DNA from: Deltaproteobacteria bacterium
GTDB taxonomy: Bacteria; Desulfobacterota; Desulfobacteria; Desulfobacterales; SG8-13
Direction of reading: 5' to 3'
DNA length: 7,966 nt
Assembly: GCA_030670715.1 (NCBI GenBank)
Contig: DAOVBC010000092.1
Span: forward strand, 1 to 7,966
Part shown: in pieces, positions 5,886-7,966 of the stretch
How the letters are laid out: each line of letters opens with the position of its first letter
Numbering within the stretch: the first letter of the stretch is position 1
Program-made: the position numbers and the translations under genes
The notes under the pieces: model-generated
What the model saw: the letters and a program-made list of their open reading frames with translations, nothing else
Database searches by the model: none
Told to the model about the DNA's origin: nothing

Positions 5886-7891
5886 AGGACCTGCGCCGAG
5901 CGCGATGGCAGGTAAAGACTCACACGATGCCCCTGTTTCGTCCCTTCCTCGTATTTCAGAGTGAAATGGGGCTGATCCGGCTGCAACCGGCCATGTCCGC
6001 CGTAATGCGGTGCGTCACTATCCAGGACTATTTGATATTTTCCGGGCGGTGCGTCAATCCCGTAATCGGTAAAAGAGCGATGGGGGTGAAAGTTGAAAAC
6101 AAAAATACATCCCGCCCTTTTAAATGCGATGATCTTGTCCTCCGAATGCTTGTGCAAAAGATGCGCCGGAGGGGAGTCAAGCAGGCGACGGTCTTTTGTC
6201 AGTGCAATCATGTCCCGGTCAAACTGTGCCAGGAGGTGGTATTTGAGACGGGTGTCATCCACCAGATGCCATTGACGGCGCGCGTACCGATAGGACCAGT
6301 TATTTCCCTGGCGCGGAAAATCAATCCATTCCGGATGACCGAACTCATTTCCCATAAAATTCAGATAGCTGCCGCCTGCGGTTGCTATCGTGATCAGACG
6401 GACCATCTTATGTAGCGCCATTCCACGATCGACCTGCATATTTTCATCTTCTATTTGCATGCAGTCATACATGTCCGCGCCAATCAACCGGAATATGATG
6501 GATTGATCGCCCACCAGCGCCTGGTCGTGGGATTCGGCATAACTGATCGTTTTTTCGTCACTGCGACGGTTCGTCAATTCAAACCAGAGCTGTCCGATGG
6601 GCCAGTCTTCATCTTTGGTATCCTTTATCAGACGAATCCAGAAGTCCGGAACGCCCATGGCAAAGCGGTAATCAAACCCGAATCCGCCTTTCGATTGCGG
6701 AACCGCCAGTCCCGGCATACCGCTGATGTCTTCGGAGATGGTGACGGCGTCCGGCCGGACGTCGTGTACCAGCCGGTTTGCGAGGGCCAGATATGTCAGC
6801 GCATCTTCATCGACGCTGTTGTCAAAGTAATCATCATAGGAAGTAAACGCTTTTTCCAGTCCGTGATGGTGATAAAGCATACTGGTGATGCCATCGAAGC
6901 GGAAACCGTCGAACCGGTATTCATCCAGCCAGTAGCGGCAGTTGGACAGCAAAAAATGAAGAACCTGGAGCTTTCCATAATCAAAACAGCGGGAATCCCA
7001 GGCATGGTGGATTCCCCGCGGTCCGGCATGAAAATACTGATAAAGTGTTCCGTCAAAACGGCTCAATCCCTCCACTTCGTTGGATACGGCATGCGAGTGC
7101 ACCAGGTCCATGGTCACGGTGAGTCCTGCCCCGTGGGCCGTGTCGATGAGCGCTTTCAGGTCGTCAGGGGTCCCAAATCGTGATGAGGCGGCGAAAAAGC
7201 TGGATACCTGGTAGCCGAATGAGCCATAATAAGGGTGCTCCGGGATGGCCATCAACTGGATCGTATTGTAACCGGCGGCAACAATCCTGGGAAGAACACC
7301 AAGGGTGAATTCGCGATAGGAGCCGATTTTTTCTTCTTCCTGGGCCATCCCCACGTGGACTTCATAAATGAGCGGCGGGTCTTGCGGACGTTTAAAGTTC
7401 TGATTTTTCCATTGATACGGGGATAGGGGCGCCCACACCCGGGCATTGAAAATCAGCGTTGCGGGATCCTGCACCACATGCCGCGCGTAGGCCGGAATAC
7501 GATCCCCCTCTCCGCCCGGCCAGTGGATTCGGAGACGATACAGGTCACCATGGGACATGTTATCGGCCGGGAGGTGGATTTCCCACACCCCCTCTTCGCC
7601 GATTTTATCCAGGGCAAATCCCTTGCGCTGCTGCCATTGGTTCATATCCCCGATCAGATACACCGCGGTGGCATTCGGCGCCCATTCGCGAAAAAGCCAT
7701 TCGTTGTTTCGGAAATGGAGCCCGAAATATTCATGGCCGGATGCGAAATCGGCCAGGCTTGTTTTTCCCCCGGTCAAACGGTCGGCTGTTTTTTCGATAC
7801 GTTTCAGCCGGCGCTGCATGATGTCGGCATACGGCTTTAAATATGGATCGCTTTCCAGCAGATGGCTTAAACGGCCGTTCAGTGGTTTCAT
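5867..7891 (-). CDS. glgB: 1,4-alpha-glucan (glycogen) branching enzyme, GH13_8-like
   Basis: 674 residues, cytoplasmic. It cuts an alpha-1,4 chain and re-attaches it through alpha-1,6 links in glycogen. Domains in order: a short helical N-terminus (1-50); CBM48 (about 52-150: SGHEYFGLHF, WLFREWAPNATAVYLIGDMNQW); the GH13 barrel (about 170-560); an all-beta C-terminal domain. Barrel motifs are all present: I MDLVHSH (D262), II GFRFDGITSM (nucleophile D333), III TISEDISGMP (acid/base E387), IV YAESHDQALVGD (D456). GSYLNFMGNEFGHPEWIDFPR and the end FNFHPHRSFTDYGI, KYQIVLDSD and GGHGR are typical of the eukaryotic GBE1-type group more than of the ~730-residue E. coli GlgB, which has an extra N-terminal domain. 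The start is supported by GAGGTG 5 nt upstream. No glgA, glgC or glgP lies in the window. Confidence 0.95.
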   Translation of the reverse strand: MKPLNGRLSHLLESDPYLKPYADIMQRRLKRIEKTADRLTGGKTSLADFASGHEYFGLHFRNNEWLFREWAPNATAVYLIGDMNQWQQRKGFALDKIGEEGVWEIHLPADNMSHGDLYRLRIHWPGGEGDRIPAYARHVVQDPATLIFNARVWAPLSPYQWKNQNFKRPQDPPLIYEVHVGMAQEEEKIGSYREFTLGVLPRIVAAGYNTIQLMAIPEHPYYGSFGYQVSSFFAASSRFGTPDDLKALIDTAHGAGLTVTMDLVHSHAVSNEVEGLSRFDGTLYQYFHAGPRGIHHAWDSRCFDYGKLQVLHFLLSNCRYWLDEYRFDGFRFDGITSMLYHHHGLEKAFTSYDDYFDNSVDEDALTYLALANRLVHDVRPDAVTISEDISGMPGLAVPQSKGGFGFDYRFAMGVPDFWIRLIKDTKDEDWPIGQLWFELTNRRSDEKTISYAESHDQALVGDQSIIFRLIGADMYDCMQIEDENMQVDRGMALHKMVRLITIATAGGSYLNFMGNEFGHPEWIDFPRQGNNWSYRYARRQWHLVDDTRLKYHLLAQFDRDMIALTKDRRLLDSPPAHLLHKHSEDKIIAFKRAGCIFVFNFHPHRSFTDYGIDAPPGKYQIVLDSDAPHYGGHGRLQPDQPHFTLKYEEGTKQGHRVSLYLPSRSAQVLQPENL

Positions 7892-7966
7892 CCGGACACC
7901 TCGCTAGTGCCTAAATTGTGATTTTTTTGCATGAGTCGTTGCTATTTCTGTTTGACTCTTTTTTTA
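7892..7966 (-). promoter_or_regulatory. Upstream region and ribosome binding site of glgB
   Basis: On the minus strand GAGGTG (7902-7897) lies 5 nt before ATG 7891, a strong Shine-Dalgarno. The remaining 64 bp to the window edge is AT-rich and should hold at least part of the promoter, but I see no convincing -35/-10 pair. Confidence 0.5.

Noticed and set aside
6455..7183. 242-residue plus-strand frame antisense to glgB
   Set aside because: It lies entirely opposite the catalytic core of glgB, has no recognisable motifs and no promoter; it is a by-product of glgB codon composition. The same applies to the frames at 5927-6415, 7459-7821, 7478-7840 and 7557-7907.
7933..7965. GAGTC-N16-GACTC followed by seven T as a plus-strand terminator
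   Set aside because: The stem is only 5 bp with a 16-nt loop, and no plus-strand gene precedes it; glgB runs the other way. Probably chance in AT-rich DNA.

Overview
The window is a stretch of bacterial chromosome of moderate GC content. The protein set suggests a Gram-negative, probably anaerobic member of the Desulfobacterota (former Deltaproteobacteria). The grounds are an RdgC-type protein encoded as two adjacent genes, an EndoQ-like nuclease fused to a UvrD/PcrA-type helicase, a DUF4124-type lytic transglycosylase and a eukaryote-like (GH13_8-type) branching enzyme. This placement is inference from family memory; no search was run. No rRNA, tRNA, CRISPR array, insertion sequence or phage gene was seen.

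Layout. 1-200 is an AT-rich, gene-free edge with small palindromes. 201-1364 (minus strand) holds two tightly spaced genes that together read like one RdgC: the N-terminal half at 750-1364, then 18 bp later a second gene at 201-731 resembling the C-terminal half. 1365-1528 is a divergent promoter region in which the -35 boxes of the two opposing candidate promoters overlap. 1529-4998 (plus strand) is one large gene interrupted by a single -1 frame change at about 3337-3364. Read through, it would be about 1,156 residues: an Endonuclease Q-like PHP plus zinc-cluster nuclease (residues 1-415), a linker, and a complete SF1A UvrD/PcrA-type 3'-5' helicase. A sliding-clamp-binding-like pentapeptide sits at the end of each half (QPSLF and QLKLF). 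4999-5276 is non-coding and carries a good sigma70-like promoter for 5277-5885, a secreted GH23 lytic transglycosylase. 5867-7891 (minus strand) is a 1,4-alpha-glucan branching enzyme whose 3' end overlaps that of the transglycosylase by 19 bp.

How the genes may work together. The left two thirds look like a DNA maintenance locus. The EndoQ half should nick 5' of deaminated bases or abasic sites. The helicase half could then displace the lesion-bearing strand, and the clamp could hold the enzyme at the replication fork. RdgC binds DNA and restrains RecA, so its divergent transcription from a shared promoter region is suggestive. The right third (cell-wall turnover, glycogen branching) is unrelated housekeeping. 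The main points for a second look are the nuclease-helicase fusion with its two clamp motifs, the nature of the frame change inside it, and the two-gene RdgC.
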